DNA of 35,671 bases from an uncultured Flaviramulus sp. GTDB lineage: Bacteria > Bacteroidota > Bacteroidia > Flavobacteriales > Flavobacteriaceae. The position numbers and the translations under genes are program-made. How positions within the stretch are numbered: position 1 is the first letter of the stretch; every line of letters starts with the position of its first letter. The DNA lies in the NCBI GenBank assembly GCA_947501105.1, contig CANMUP010000007.1:79003-114673 (forward strand). Direction: 5' to 3'. The notes below the pieces were generated by a model. It ran no database searches, was not told where the DNA came from, and was given only the letters and a program-made list of their open reading frames with translations. Below, piece by piece: positions 8,931-17,929 of the stretch.

Positions 8931-10319
8931 ATGACATTAATAAAATCAATTTCAGGAATTAGAGGAACTATTGGCGGAGAAGTAGGTGATAATTTAACAC
9001 CTATTGATGCGGTTAAATTTGCAGCGGCTTATGGTGTTTGGCTAAAACAACAACGTAACAAAGAAAACTATAGAGTGGTTGTTGGTAGAGATGCTCGTAT
9101 TTCTGGTGAAATGATTCAGAACTTAGTAATGAATACTTTGGTAGGATTAGGAATTCACGTGATTGATTTAGGCTTATCTACTACACCAACGGTAGAAGTT
9201 GCTGTGCCTATGGAACATGCAGATGGGGGTATTATTTTAACGGCTAGTCATAACCCAAAACAATGGAATGCTTTAAAATTATTAAATGAAAAGGGTGAGT
9301 TTTTAGATGCCTTAGAGGGCGCTAAAATTTTAGATATTGCTGAAAGTGATAATATGATTTTTGCTGATGTAGATAGTTTAGGGAAGATAACAAGAAATAC
9401 CGCTTATATAGATTTACATATTGATGAAGTTTTAGCTTTACCCTTAGTAAATGCAAAAGCTATTGAAGCGGCTAAATTTAAAGTGGTGGTTGATGGTGTT
9501 AACTCAACAGGAGGCATTGCCATTCCTTTGCTTTTAGAGCGATTAGGTGTGCATCCAGTAAAGTTATTCTGTGACCCAACTGGCCATTTTCCGCATAATC
9601 CAGAACCTCTAAAAGAGCATTTAGGAGATTTATCTGAAAAAGTAGTTAAAGAACACGCCGATTTTGGAATAGTTGTAGATCCAGATGTTGATCGATTAGC
9701 TTTTATGGATGAAAACGGAAACATGTTTGGTGAAGAATATACACTTGTGGCTTGTGCAGATTATGTGTTAAGTAAAACTCCAGGAAATACAGTAAGTAAT
9801 ATGAGCTCTACTAGGGCATTGCGCGATGTAACGGAAAAACATGGTGGTAGTTATGAAGCCAGTGCAGTAGGAGAGGTGAACGTTGTTAAATTAATGAAGA
9901 AAAATAAGGTTGTTATTGGTGGTGAAGGTAATGGTGGGATTATTTATCCAGACTCGCATTACGGACGTGATTCATTGGTTGGTGTAGCTTTATTTTTGAG
10001 TTTGTTGGCAGAAAAGAAAATGAGTGTTAGTGCACTTCGTAGAACGTACCCCGATTACTTTATGAGTAAAAAGAAAATACAATTAACACCAGGTTTAGAT
10101 GTTGACGGTATTTTAAAAGCGATGGAAGACCGTTATCAAAATGAACAATTAACTACTATTGATGGTGTAAAGATTGATTTTGCTGAAAGTTGGGCACATC
10201 TTCGTAAAAGTAATACAGAACCTATTATTAGAATTTATACCGAAGCTAAAACGCAAGAGGAAGCTAATGAGTTAGCCGATAAATTTATTGATGAGATTGG
10301 TGCAATTGCTAAAGGTTAA
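8931..10319 (+). CDS. glmM: Phosphoglucosamine mutase
   Basis: GlmM interconverts glucosamine-6-phosphate and glucosamine-1-phosphate in the cytoplasm, on the way to UDP-N-acetylglucosamine for peptidoglycan and lipid A. The 462-residue protein shows all four alpha-phosphohexomutase landmarks: the N-terminal SISGIRGTIGGE, the phosphoserine loop TASHNPKQWNALK with Ser 106, the metal loop DPDVDRLAF, the sugar-binding GGEGNGGIIYP and the phosphate-binding RKSNTEPIIRIYTEA near the C terminus. Length and motifs fit the Bacteroidota GlmM group, although closely related phosphomannomutases look similar, so the substrate is inferred. The next gene starts five bases after the stop, suggesting co-transcription. 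The position near an LpxL-type acyltransferase is consistent with an envelope role. Confidence 0.93.
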   Translation: MTLIKSISGIRGTIGGEVGDNLTPIDAVKFAAAYGVWLKQQRNKENYRVVVGRDARISGEMIQNLVMNTLVGLGIHVIDLGLSTTPTVEVAVPMEHADGGIILTASHNPKQWNALKLLNEKGEFLDALEGAKILDIAESDNMIFADVDSLGKITRNTAYIDLHIDEVLALPLVNAKAIEAAKFKVVVDGVNSTGGIAIPLLLERLGVHPVKLFCDPTGHFPHNPEPLKEHLGDLSEKVVKEHADFGIVVDPDVDRLAFMDENGNMFGEEYTLVACADYVLSKTPGNTVSNMSSTRALRDVTEKHGGSYEASAVGEVNVVKLMKKNKVVIGGEGNGGIIYPDSHYGRDSLVGVALFLSLLAEKKMSVSALRRTYPDYFMSKKKIQLTPGLDVDGILKAMEDRYQNEQLTTIDGVKIDFAESWAHLRKSNTEPIIRIYTEAKTQEEANELADKFIDEIGAIAKG

Positions 10320-10324
10320 ATTAT

Positions 10325-10549
10325 ATGTATCCGTATCATAATAAAATTAAACAACGCATTAAAAATAATGAATTGGTTAGATACGAGTATGTTGAGAAAT
10401 ATAACAATATATCGCCATGTTTATTATTGCATTTTGATATAGATCCAAAAATTAAGCCCATACGAGAACATCGTTTTGAGGAATACGAAAGTATATTTAA
10501 AAGTTTAAATAAAGATTGGCTAGGAAATTTTACTCTGCAAAGTTTGTGA
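10325..10549 (+). CDS. Small conserved-looking protein, 74 aa
   Basis: This short frame starts five bases after the glmM stop and is followed 22 bp later by the ATP-grasp gene, so all three may form one transcript. The protein MYPYHNKIKQRIKNNELVRY... is charged, without signal peptide or membrane segment. It has an N-terminal helix, then a beta-rich core (SPCLLLHFDIDPKIKPIREHR) and an acidic end (FEEYESIFK). The pattern of a KxRIxNGELVxYE-like start and an RPIREHRFEEY-like block is one I associate with a small protein family in Firmicutes and Bacteroidota that is sometimes carried in databases as thermostable hemolysin delta-VPH. That name is probably misleading, and I cannot confirm the match. 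There is no basis here for calling it a toxin. Coding is supported by position, not by a search. Confidence 0.6.
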   Translation: MYPYHNKIKQRIKNNELVRYEYVEKYNNISPCLLLHFDIDPKIKPIREHRFEEYESIFKSLNKDWLGNFTLQSL

Positions 10550-10571
10550 AATAAATGATAAATCATGAATT

Positions 10572-11606
10572 ATGATACCTAAAAGAAAAAGGCAAATATT
10601 ATTATCTTTTTTAAAAGATAAGCACAAAAAAAACTGGTTACAAATTATTAAAGAATTCATAACACTTTATCTCTCTGAAAAAAATATCCCAGTAAATTAT
10701 ATTACTCATTTTCTTTATAGAAAAAGTGCTTCAAATTATAAAGACTATTTAAGCTTAAAAGAAAACGAAAAATTAATAGAATGGTCATGCTCACAGGCAG
10801 CTGATCAAATAGTTTTGGTTGAAAACAAATTATTATTTGAAGAGCTTCTAGTTAAAAATAATATATCTACACCCAAAATATTTTTTCATAATTCAAAAAA
10901 TAAATTCACTTATAAAGGAGATGTTTTTGAAATTAAAAGTAAAAAAGAGCTTTTCTCTTTTATAAATAAAATTTTTGATGAAGAAAATGTACAGCGTTTT
11001 TTTTGTAAGCCCGTAGATGGAAGAATGGGGCAAAATATTTTTCTTTTAGACAAGAATACACTCAAAAACTTAGATGATACCTTAATAAATTTAATATTTT
11101 CTCAAGAATTTATGTTTCAAGACGTAATTGCACAACATAATTCTCTCAATAAAATAAATAAATTTAGTGTAAATACGCTAAGAATTGTTACTTACAAAAA
11201 CAAAGAAAGCAAAGTAGAGATTTTATCTGGATTTATAAGATTAGGAAGAACAGGGTCAATTGTCGATAATGCTCATGCTGGAGGTATAGTGGTTTCTTTT
11301 AATAAGGAGACTGGTGAAATGGGTCAAGAAGGGATACAACTAATTGATAATGGTAGTGGAGTTTTTTATAAACATCCAGATACAGGAATCGTTTTTGATA
11401 GTTTTCAAATTCCTTGTTACACTCAAGTTAAAGAAATAATAACAAACGTAGCAGTTTTACTAAAATTCCCTTTGTTGGGTTGGGACGTTGCCATTACTCC
11501 AAATGGTCCTGTTGTTGTAGAAGCAAATCATGATTTTCATTTGCTTTTATCAGATAGGATGGAAAATGGGTTAAAAAAGAACCCAGTTTTTAGCAAGCTA
11601 CTCTAG
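10572..11606 (+). CDS. Sugar-transfer-associated ATP-grasp domain protein
   Basis: This 344-residue cytoplasmic protein fits the ATP-grasp group often found in polysaccharide clusters (ATPgrasp_ST). Visible features are the nucleotide-binding FCKPVDGRMGQNIFLL strand-loop (about 142-157), the FMFQDVIAQHNSLNKIN segment, NTLRIVTY (about 203-210), the GFIRLGRTGSIVDNAHAGG loop, and the metal/product site LGWDVAITPNGPVVVEANHDF near the C terminus with the typical Glu-x-Asn. Such enzymes join a carboxylate to an amine using ATP; the substrate here is unknown. The gene follows glmM and the 74-aa gene on the same strand and faces the LpxL-type gene across 15 bp. It stands alone, without glycosyltransferases or a Wzx/Wzy set, unusual for this family. 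The run of AT-rich codons is slightly stronger than in glmM, which might hint at separate ancestry. Confidence 0.82.
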   Translation: MIPKRKRQILLSFLKDKHKKNWLQIIKEFITLYLSEKNIPVNYITHFLYRKSASNYKDYLSLKENEKLIEWSCSQAADQIVLVENKLLFEELLVKNNISTPKIFFHNSKNKFTYKGDVFEIKSKKELFSFINKIFDEENVQRFFCKPVDGRMGQNIFLLDKNTLKNLDDTLINLIFSQEFMFQDVIAQHNSLNKINKFSVNTLRIVTYKNKESKVEILSGFIRLGRTGSIVDNAHAGGIVVSFNKETGEMGQEGIQLIDNGSGVFYKHPDTGIVFDSFQIPCYTQVKEIITNVAVLLKFPLLGWDVAITPNGPVVVEANHDFHLLLSDRMENGLKKNPVFSKLL

Positions 11607-11621
11607 CAAATAAAATAGTTT

Positions 11622-12503
11622 TTAATGTGGCGATTTTTTACGATGTTTCCAGCGTTTATGTGTCCATAAATAATATTCTGGAGCTTCAATGATTTGCTGT
11701 TCTACAAGTTTTATATAAATATCGGTAATCTCATAACTTTTATAGTCTTTTGGGGTAGTGGTAATTGTTTTGAATGTGGTTTCGTAATACCCGCGTTTAA
11801 CTTTTTTTACAGCAAAAAAGACAACAGCCATATCTAGCTTTTTTGCTAACATTTCGGCACCTGTATGAATAGGGACATTGATGCCCATAAATGTATTCCA
11901 ATGAAACGCTTTATTAATTTTTGGAGATTGGTCTGCGGCAAATCCGTTTATAGTTAATTCTCCATCTCGTTTGGCTTTTATCAATGTTGGAATGGTTTCT
12001 TTTGTAGTGATTAAATAGCTATTATATTTAGCTCTTAAACGTTTTATTAGAGCATCAAAATATTTGTTTGCTAATTGTTTATAAACAGCATAACCTTTAC
12101 TACTAATATACTTTTGAAGAATAAAGCTCCACTCAAAATTACCGTAGTGAGCGCACATTAAAACTATGCTTCTGTTATTGTTTTCATGTTGTTTAATTTC
12201 TTCAATGTTTGTGAATGTAAAGCGCTTTTTCATTTCAGCCTCAGATATCGTTAGAGATTTTATAGACTCTAGCATCAAATCACAAAAATGATGGTAAAAT
12301 GCTTTCGAAATACGCATTAATTCTTTTTCAGATTTGTCAGGAAAAACAAGCTTTAAATTCTCGTAAACTACTTTTTTTCTATAGCCAACAATATGATACA
12401 ACAAAATAAAAATGCCGTCAGAAAATAGGTAGAGTAATTTAAAAGGTAATATAGAAATTAGCCATAAAAATGGATAAACAATAATATAAACTAGAAATTG
12501 CAT
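11622..12503 (-). CDS. Lipid A biosynthesis acyltransferase (LpxL/HtrB family)
   Basis: Members of this family transfer late acyl chains to lipid A at the inner membrane; in Bacteroidota, relatives may also acylate other lipids. The 293-residue protein has an N-terminal hydrophobic segment (about 1-40), an H-x4-E catalytic motif in CAHYGNFEW (His 119, Glu 124), FAADQSPK around residues 188-195, and the terminal YYLWTHKRWKHRKK segment that is very typical of LpxL proteins (WxHRRWK). Length is normal. It is transcribed toward the ATP-grasp gene and divergently from the rhomboid gene, with two overlapping -7-like boxes in the 62-bp gap. Assignment to the family is firm. Which acyl chain or lipid it acts on is unknown. 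Confidence 0.9.
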   Translation of the reverse strand: MQFLVYIIVYPFLWLISILPFKLLYLFSDGIFILLYHIVGYRKKVVYENLKLVFPDKSEKELMRISKAFYHHFCDLMLESIKSLTISEAEMKKRFTFTNIEEIKQHENNNRSIVLMCAHYGNFEWSFILQKYISSKGYAVYKQLANKYFDALIKRLRAKYNSYLITTKETIPTLIKAKRDGELTINGFAADQSPKINKAFHWNTFMGINVPIHTGAEMLAKKLDMAVVFFAVKKVKRGYYETTFKTITTTPKDYKSYEITDIYIKLVEQQIIEAPEYYLWTHKRWKHRKKSPH

Positions 12504-12513
12504 TAATTAATTT

Positions 12514-12521
12514 TAGATTTG
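12514..12521 (+). promoter_or_regulatory. Candidate -7 box for the rhomboid gene
   Basis: TAGATTTG matches TAnnTTTG exactly, 44 bp upstream of the ATG at 12566. It lies 10 bp from the start codon of the divergent acyltransferase gene. A TTG at 12498-12500 is too close to act as a normal -33 element. Confidence 0.4.
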
Positions 12522-12527
12522 TAGCAG

Positions 12528-12535
12528 CAAAGATA
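12528..12535 (-). promoter_or_regulatory. Candidate -7 box for the LpxL-type gene
   Basis: On the minus strand this reads TATCTTTG, an exact TAnnTTTG match 24 bp upstream of the start at 12503. It is only six bases from the oppositely oriented rhomboid box, so the two promoters would overlap and could compete. Confidence 0.45.
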
Positions 12536-12565
12536 TATTAATTTCATTTTAAACGTTTAAACCCT

Positions 12566-13201
12566 ATGGGTAAATTAGATTTAGTTACAATTATAATTAT
12601 AGCGGCTAATGTTATTGTCTCTTATAAGGGGTTTGGTGATTATGGCTTTTTTGAAAAATATAAGTTTAATGTTGGTGCTGTAAAAAGAGGTGAGCAAATA
12701 AGAATGTTTAGTTCCGGATTTTTGCACGTAGATACTCAACATTTATTATTTAATATGGTAACACTTTATTTTTTTTCAGGTATTGTTATTTATGAATTAG
12801 GTGTTGTTGGGTTTTTAACCATTTATTTTGCGAGTCTATTTGTTGGCAATGTATTATCGTTATATTTTCATAAAAACGAATACCATTATAGTGCCGTTGG
12901 TGCAAGTGGTGCAGTTATGGGTATAATTTATTCAGCAATTTTATTTGATCCATGGATGGAAATTAACTTTTTTATTCCTGGTTTTGTTTTTGGGATTGGG
13001 TACTTACTTTATTCTATTTATGGAATGAAAAAAAGAATAGGTAACATTGGTCATGATGCACATTTTGGAGGAGCAGTTGGAGGTTATATTGCAACTTTAG
13101 TTTTATCTCCCTCACTTTTTAATAGCGATTTACTCTTCGTTGGTTTATTAGCACTGCCAATAGTTTTATTATATGTTTTGAAGAAAATGGGGAAGATTTG
13201 A
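12566..13201 (+). CDS. Rhomboid family intramembrane serine protease
   Basis: Rhomboids are polytopic inner-membrane proteases that cut transmembrane substrates. The 211-residue protein has a six-helix layout with the family landmarks: HLLFNMVTLYFFSG in the second helix (His 59, Asn 63 for the oxyanion hole), GASGAVMG with the nucleophile Ser 114, and HDAHFGGAVGG with the catalytic His 166. All residues needed for activity are present. The preceding charged loop KRGEQIRMFSSGFLHVD is the expected first external loop. It is transcribed from the shared divergent region with the acyltransferase gene and ends six bases before a perfect hairpin. Substrates are unknown. Confidence 0.93.
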   Translation: MGKLDLVTIIIIAANVIVSYKGFGDYGFFEKYKFNVGAVKRGEQIRMFSSGFLHVDTQHLLFNMVTLYFFSGIVIYELGVVGFLTIYFASLFVGNVLSLYFHKNEYHYSAVGASGAVMGIIYSAILFDPWMEINFFIPGFVFGIGYLLYSIYGMKKRIGNIGHDAHFGGAVGGYIATLVLSPSLFNSDLLFVGLLALPIVLLYVLKKMGKI

Positions 13202-13206
13202 GCATC

Positions 13207-13259
13207 TCTAAAACAAAAGGAGCTAATTCAATTATTGAATTAGCTCCTTTTGTTTTAGA
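13207..13259. terminator. Perfect 26-bp inverted repeat, bidirectional terminator
   Basis: The arms 13207-13232 and 13234-13259 are exact reverse complements, with one base between them; a real loop would open a few more bases. The arms have A-rich outer ends facing left and T-rich outer ends facing right, so the hairpin gives a terminator with a U-tract for both the rhomboid gene (plus) and the lipoprotein gene ending at 13273 (minus). Confidence 0.9.
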
Positions 13260-13272
13260 AGAAATTTTATTT

Positions 13273-14073
13273 TTATTCGTAAAAATACTCTATAGTTTCT
13301 ATATCCTCAGTTTGATTACCATACTTTGATGAGTAAATACAAGTTTTTGGATAATCATTTTCGTTATAAGTATACTCATATGTGTCAATATAGTTATAGC
13401 TACTCGCACCACTTTCTATAAAGCTAAGAATATTGTTAGTATTTCCATAAATTAATGAGCCAAATTCATTTTCACTTAACATATTTAAAACTTCAATAGC
13501 ATGAATATTTTTAAAAGCATTATTTTTTTTGTCATATGTATAGGCAATTTTATATCCATCATTATGTGAAACTTCTAAAATATTTTTTCCATCAAGAGTA
13601 ATTATTTCAGTAAAGTCTAATTGGAACCCAGTTCCATTATAATTTCCGTAAACTTTACTGGTTATGGTGCCATCATTGTTATATGTAAGAACATGCTTGT
13701 ATTGACGATCACTTAGTCCTGAACCTTCAAAAAAAGTTTCAATATACATGGCAACTTTATCATCAGAATTATACTCTAAGGATACAGAGGCTATAAGTTC
13801 ATTTTTTTCAAAAAAGTCATCCTTAATCAAATTGTTATCACTATCATACGTATAAATGTTTTTGTAACCATCGCCAGCATCTACACTAGTTAATTTATTA
13901 CCTTCATAGTTAAAAGTTTCAGTGTATTCGTTCGCAGTTCCTTTATCATATACTATTTTTTTTATTAAGGTTGAGTCTGTATTTTCTTCTTCCTCTGGGT
14001 TATTAACAGATTCAGTACTACAAGTAAAAAAAGTAATGGATAATGTAATAAGTAAGAATTGTTTTAATTTCAT
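13273..14073 (-). CDS. Unknown lipoprotein with YD-repeat-like strands
   Basis: The 266-residue precursor has a short lipoprotein signal ending in TFFTCS, then an acidic linker (NNPEEEENTDST). The mature part is almost all beta: successive lines such as FNYEGNKLTSVDAGDGYKNIYTYDSDNNLI, LTYNNDGTITSKVY and YEYTYNENDY have the rhythm of weak YD/RHS-type repeats, as seen in many Bacteroidota lipoproteins of unknown role. No catalytic motif is visible. The gene is monocistronic: a shared hairpin closes it at 13207-13259 and lon is divergent upstream. Surface or periplasmic location is inferred from the signal. I do not assign a function. Confidence 0.8.
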   Translation of the reverse strand: MKLKQFLLITLSITFFTCSTESVNNPEEEENTDSTLIKKIVYDKGTANEYTETFNYEGNKLTSVDAGDGYKNIYTYDSDNNLIKDDFFEKNELIASVSLEYNSDDKVAMYIETFFEGSGLSDRQYKHVLTYNNDGTITSKVYGNYNGTGFQLDFTEIITLDGKNILEVSHNDGYKIAYTYDKKNNAFKNIHAIEVLNMLSENEFGSLIYGNTNNILSFIESGASSYNYIDTYEYTYNENDYPKTCIYSSKYGNQTEDIETIEYFYE

Positions 14074-14320
14074 TGTATGATTGGTTTATAATTAAGTGAG
14101 CGAATATAATACTATATTGATAATTGATTTTATGACTTATGTTAGTTTTTAATATTTTGTGCTTTCATAATTTTACTGTGGCATAGCTATTGAATTTATA
14201 TAGTGAATATGTAATCTGTTTTGTTTTTAATCGATTGATGTTCAGTTATTTATCATTTTTGTAAAACCCGTAAAAATTAAAAGCAATTTGTTTTAATGAC
14301 AGATTGACTTAAATATATAC

Positions 14321-16771
14321 ATGAAGAAATCTAATTTTATAACCCTTGACAGTTTGTCATTACAGGAATTTGATGAAAATTCAGAGTTAATTCCATTAAT
14401 GACACCTGAAGATGAAGAAGAAATAAATAATGAAGAATTGCCAGAAACACTGCCTATTCTTTCTTTAAGAAATACCGTATTATTCCCAGGAGTAGTTATT
14501 CCAATTACAGCTGGCCGAGATACATCTATTAAACTAATCAACGATGCTAATAAAGGCAGTAAAGTTATTGGTGTAGTGGCTCAAAAAGACGAATCGGTAG
14601 AAAACCCAACAGCTAAAGATATTCACGAAACAGGTACAGTAGCTAGAATTCTTCGTGTTTTAAAAATGCCTGATGGCAATGTAACGGTTATTATTCAAGG
14701 AAAAAAACGTTTTAAAGTAGCTGAGGTTATTACTGAAAAGCCTTATATGAATGCTACTATTAGAGAAATGCCAGAGGCAAAACCAGCTGTTAAAAACAAA
14801 GAGTTTTCGGCAATTATAGATTCTATAAAAGACTTAGCGCTGGAGATTATTAAAGAAAGCCCAAACATACCAAGTGAGGCGTCCTTTGCTATTAAGAACA
14901 TAGAGAGTAATTCGTTTTTGGTGAATTTTGTATCCTCTAACATGAATCTTTCTGTAGAGGAAAAGCAATCTCTTTTAGAAAACAATGATTTAAAAAAGCG
15001 CGCACTTGCTACACTTAAGTTTATGAATGTCGAGTTCCAAAAATTGGAGCTTAAAAACGATATTCAGTCTAAAGTGCAGATGGATATGAATCAGCAACAG
15101 CGTGAGTATTTCTTGCATCAACAAATGAAAACGATTCAAGAAGAATTGGGCGGTGTAAGTCATGATGAAGAATTAGAAGAAATGAAAGCGCGTGCTTTAG
15201 AAAAGCATTGGGATGAAGATGTAGCAAAGCATTTTAATAAAGAAATAGCAAAAATGCAACGTATGAATCCACAGGTTGCAGAATACTCTATTCAACGTAA
15301 TTACTTAGAGTTATTTTTAGATTTGCCATGGAATGAGTTTAGTGACGATAAGTTTGATTTAAAACGTGCTAAAAAAATTCTTGATAGAGACCATTTTGGA
15401 CTTGAAGATGTTAAGCGTAGAATTGTTGAATATTTAGCAGTTTTAAAATTGCGTAATGATATGAAATCACCAATTTTATGTTTATACGGCCCTCCAGGAG
15501 TTGGTAAAACATCATTGGGTAAATCTATTGCAGAGGCTTTAGGCAGAGAGTATGTACGTATTTCTTTAGGTGGTTTACGAGATGAAGCAGAAATACGCGG
15601 ACATCGTAAAACATATATTGGTGCAATGCCAGGGCGTATTATTCAAAGTCTTAAAAAGGCAGGAACATCAAATCCAGTTTTTGTTTTAGATGAAATTGAT
15701 AAGCTGTCAAATTCGCATCAAGGAGATCCATCTTCTGCCATGCTTGAAGTTTTAGATCCTGAACAAAACAGTGAGTTTTACGATAATTTCTTAGAAATGG
15801 GTTACGACCTTTCTAAAGTTATGTTTATAGCTACCTCAAATAGTTTATCTACCATTCAGCCTGCATTACGAGATAGAATGGAAATTATTAATGTTACTGG
15901 ATATACTATAGAAGAAAAAGTTGAAATTGGTAAACGTCATTTATTACCAAAGCAATTAAAAGAACATGGTTTAACTAATGATCATATTAAAATTGGCAAG
16001 GCTCAATTAGAAAAGATTGTAGAAGGTTACACACGCGAATCAGGAGTTCGTGGCTTAGAAAAGCAAATAGCGAAAATGGTGCGTTATGCGGCCAAAAACA
16101 TTGCTATGGAAGAAGATTATAATATCAAAATTTCTAATGAAGATATTATAGAAGTTTTAGGCGGACCAAAATTAGAACGTGATAAATACGAAAATAATAA
16201 CGTAGCTGGCGTTGTTACAGGGCTAGCTTGGACACGTGTTGGTGGTGATATCCTGTTTATAGAATCCATTCTTTCAAAAGGAAAAGGAACAATGACTATT
16301 ACTGGTAATCTTGGTAAAGTCATGAAAGAATCTGCTACTATTGCTATGGAGTATATTAAATCGAATGCTGAAGCCTTTGGTATTGATGCATCGATTTTCG
16401 ATAAATATAATGTGCATATTCATGTACCAGAAGGTGCAACACCAAAAGATGGACCAAGTGCAGGAGTTACTATGCTTACGTCGCTGGTTTCTCTTTTTAC
16501 TCAGAAAAAAGTAAAGAAAAGTTTAGCAATGACCGGAGAAATCACTCTTCGTGGAAAAGTATTACCTGTTGGCGGTATTAAAGAAAAGATATTAGCGGCT
16601 AAACGTGCTCGAATCAAGGAGATTTTACTTTGTGAAGAAAACCGACGCGATATTGAAGAAATAAAACCAGATTATTTAAAGGGGTTGACTTTTCATTATG
16701 TAACAGATATGAGTGATGTTATTAAATTAGCATTAACAAATCAAAAGGTAAAAAATCCAAAAAAACTTTAA
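14321..16771 (+). CDS. lon: ATP-dependent protease La (Lon)
   Basis: Lon is the cytoplasmic AAA+ protease that degrades misfolded and short-lived regulatory proteins. The 816-residue protein has an acidic N-terminal extension, the LON substrate-binding domain (from [19 protein letters not shown], about residues 44-235), a coiled-coil helical region with [19 protein letters not shown], Walker [14 protein letters not shown] (about 390), Walker [12 protein letters not shown], and the C-terminal protease domain with catalytic Ser 713 in DGPSAGVTM and Lys 754 in GGIKEKIL. Length and order are standard for the Bacteroidota form. It has a 247-bp upstream gap shared with a divergent lipoprotein gene and is followed by a terminator. 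No heat-shock operator of the CIRCE type was seen. Confidence 0.98.
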   Translation: MKKSNFITLDSLSLQEFDENSELIPLMTPEDEEEINNEELPETLPILSLRNTVLFPGVVIPITAGRDTSIKLINDANKGSKVIGVVAQKDESVENPTAKDIHETGTVARILRVLKMPDGNVTVIIQGKKRFKVAEVITEKPYMNATIREMPEAKPAVKNKEFSAIIDSIKDLALEIIKESPNIPSEASFAIKNIESNSFLVNFVSSNMNLSVEEKQSLLENNDLKKRALATLKFMNVEFQKLELKNDIQSKVQMDMNQQQREYFLHQQMKTIQEELGGVSHDEELEEMKARALEKHWDEDVAKHFNKEIAKMQRMNPQVAEYSIQRNYLELFLDLPWNEFSDDKFDLKRAKKILDRDHFGLEDVKRRIVEYLAVLKLRNDMKSPILCLYGPPGVGKTSLGKSIAEALGREYVRISLGGLRDEAEIRGHRKTYIGAMPGRIIQSLKKAGTSNPVFVLDEIDKLSNSHQGDPSSAMLEVLDPEQNSEFYDNFLEMGYDLSKVMFIATSNSLSTIQPALRDRMEIINVTGYTIEEKVEIGKRHLLPKQLKEHGLTNDHIKIGKAQLEKIVEGYTRESGVRGLEKQIAKMVRYAAKNIAMEEDYNIKISNEDIIEVLGGPKLERDKYENNNVAGVVTGLAWTRVGGDILFIESILSKGKGTMTITGNLGKVMKESATIAMEYIKSNAEAFGIDASIFDKYNVHIHVPEGATPKDGPSAGVTMLTSLVSLFTQKKVKKSLAMTGEITLRGKVLPVGGIKEKILAAKRARIKEILLCEENRRDIEEIKPDYLKGLTFHYVTDMSDVIKLALTNQKVKNPKKL

Positions 16772-16790
16772 CATACTCATAAGGCTTAAA

Positions 16791-16818
16791 ACCTCGATTT
16801 TAAATCGAGGTTTTTTTA
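16791..16818 (+). terminator. Rho-independent terminator after lon
   Basis: A 10-bp stem (16791-16800 with 16802-16811) is followed by a run of seven T within 16811-16817. It lies 20 bp after the lon stop codon and separates lon from porQ. Confidence 0.88.
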
Positions 16819-16883
16819 TGTTTTAAAATAAAAGATACTTGCTGCCGTTTTAAGATAGATTTACTTACTTTGTAACAGTAAAT

Positions 16884-17903
16884 ATGCTAAAGAAAATTAT
16901 CACTATTTTTTGCTTGTTTGTAAGCAGTTTAACTTTTGCACAAGTAGGAGGCGAAGCTACTTACCAATTCCTTAATTTGATATCCTCACCACGTCAAGCT
17001 GCATTAGGCGGTAAAGTATTAACCAATGTAGATTATGATGTTACCCAAGGGCTTTATAACCCAGCTACCATTAATGTAGAAATGGATAATCAACTTGCTG
17101 TTAATTATACAAGTTATTTAGGAGGGATTAGTTATGGTACTGCAGCATATGCATATACAGTTGATAGACACACTCAAACCTTTCATGCTGGTGTTACTTA
17201 TATTAACTATGGGTCATTTGAAGGTTATGATGAAAACGGAAATTCAACGGGGTCATTTACAGGTAATGAAGCAGCTTTATCTATGGGATATGCTACGCAA
17301 ATTGGGTATTCTGATTTTTATTTTGGAGGAAACTTAAAATTAATAACTTCCAAATTAGAGCAATATAGTTCGTTTGGAGCTGCCGTAGATTTAGGGCTAA
17401 TATATATCAATGAAGATTTAGATTTTCATGCAGCTGTAGCAGTAAGGAACTTGGGGAGTCAAATAACAACCTATGCTGATTTGAATGAACCTTTGCCATT
17501 TGAAGTTGATTTTGGCATGTCGCAAACTTTAGAACATGTACCTATTCGCTGGCATGTAACCTTTGAAAATCTTCAAGATTGGCCCATTGCTAGACCTAAT
17601 CCAGCCAGAACCACAAGTGATTTAAGTGGTAATCAATCTAACGAAAAGATTGGTTTTTTAGGGCAAGTAATTAGACACACTATTCTTGGTGCGGAATTAT
17701 TCCCAGAAGGCGGTTTTAACATTCGATTAGGTTATAATTTCCGTAGAGGTGAAGAATTACGAATATTAGATCAGCGCAATTTTTCAGGGCTATCTGCAGG
17801 TATTTCAATAAAAATGAATAAAATGCGCTTTAGTTACACCCATGCAAAATATACTAGTGCAGCCAATTCTAACTTTTTTGGTTTGCAAATAGATTTGCAA
17901 TAA
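16884..17903 (+). CDS. porQ: Type IX secretion system protein PorQ
   Basis: PorQ is an outer-membrane beta-barrel protein of the type IX secretion system, acting with PorU, PorV and PorZ at the cell surface where cargo is processed and attached. The 339-residue precursor has a Sec signal (ending LTFAQ), followed by the conserved start GGEATYQFLNLISSPRQAALGG. The rest is a run of amphipathic strands and ends in an outer-membrane-like aromatic terminus (FFGLQIDLQ). The family is Bacteroidota-specific and often sits next to cmk, as here with a 26-bp gap. This supports T9SS in the organism together with the PorP/SprF operon near the right end. Identification rests on the characteristic N-terminal block. 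Confidence 0.9.
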   Translation: MLKKIITIFCLFVSSLTFAQVGGEATYQFLNLISSPRQAALGGKVLTNVDYDVTQGLYNPATINVEMDNQLAVNYTSYLGGISYGTAAYAYTVDRHTQTFHAGVTYINYGSFEGYDENGNSTGSFTGNEAALSMGYATQIGYSDFYFGGNLKLITSKLEQYSSFGAAVDLGLIYINEDLDFHAAVAVRNLGSQITTYADLNEPLPFEVDFGMSQTLEHVPIRWHVTFENLQDWPIARPNPARTTSDLSGNQSNEKIGFLGQVIRHTILGAELFPEGGFNIRLGYNFRRGEELRILDQRNFSGLSAGISIKMNKMRFSYTHAKYTSAANSNFFGLQIDLQ

Positions 17904-17929
17904 GTACTTTTGTAGCTTTCAATATTCAT

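Noticed and set aside
10336-10566. 76-codon minus-strand frame opposite the 74-aa gene
   Set aside because: The plus-strand frame fits the operon spacing and has a recognisable conserved pattern, while the minus one has neither.
14074-14320. Heat-shock operator or riboswitch upstream of lon
   Set aside because: No CIRCE-type inverted repeat, no convincing TAnnTTTG box and no strong stem-loop set was found; only AT-rich sequence is seen.
14743-14985. Minus-strand frames within lon (also at 16117-16323)
   Set aside because: They are shadows of the conserved Lon domains on the plus strand.
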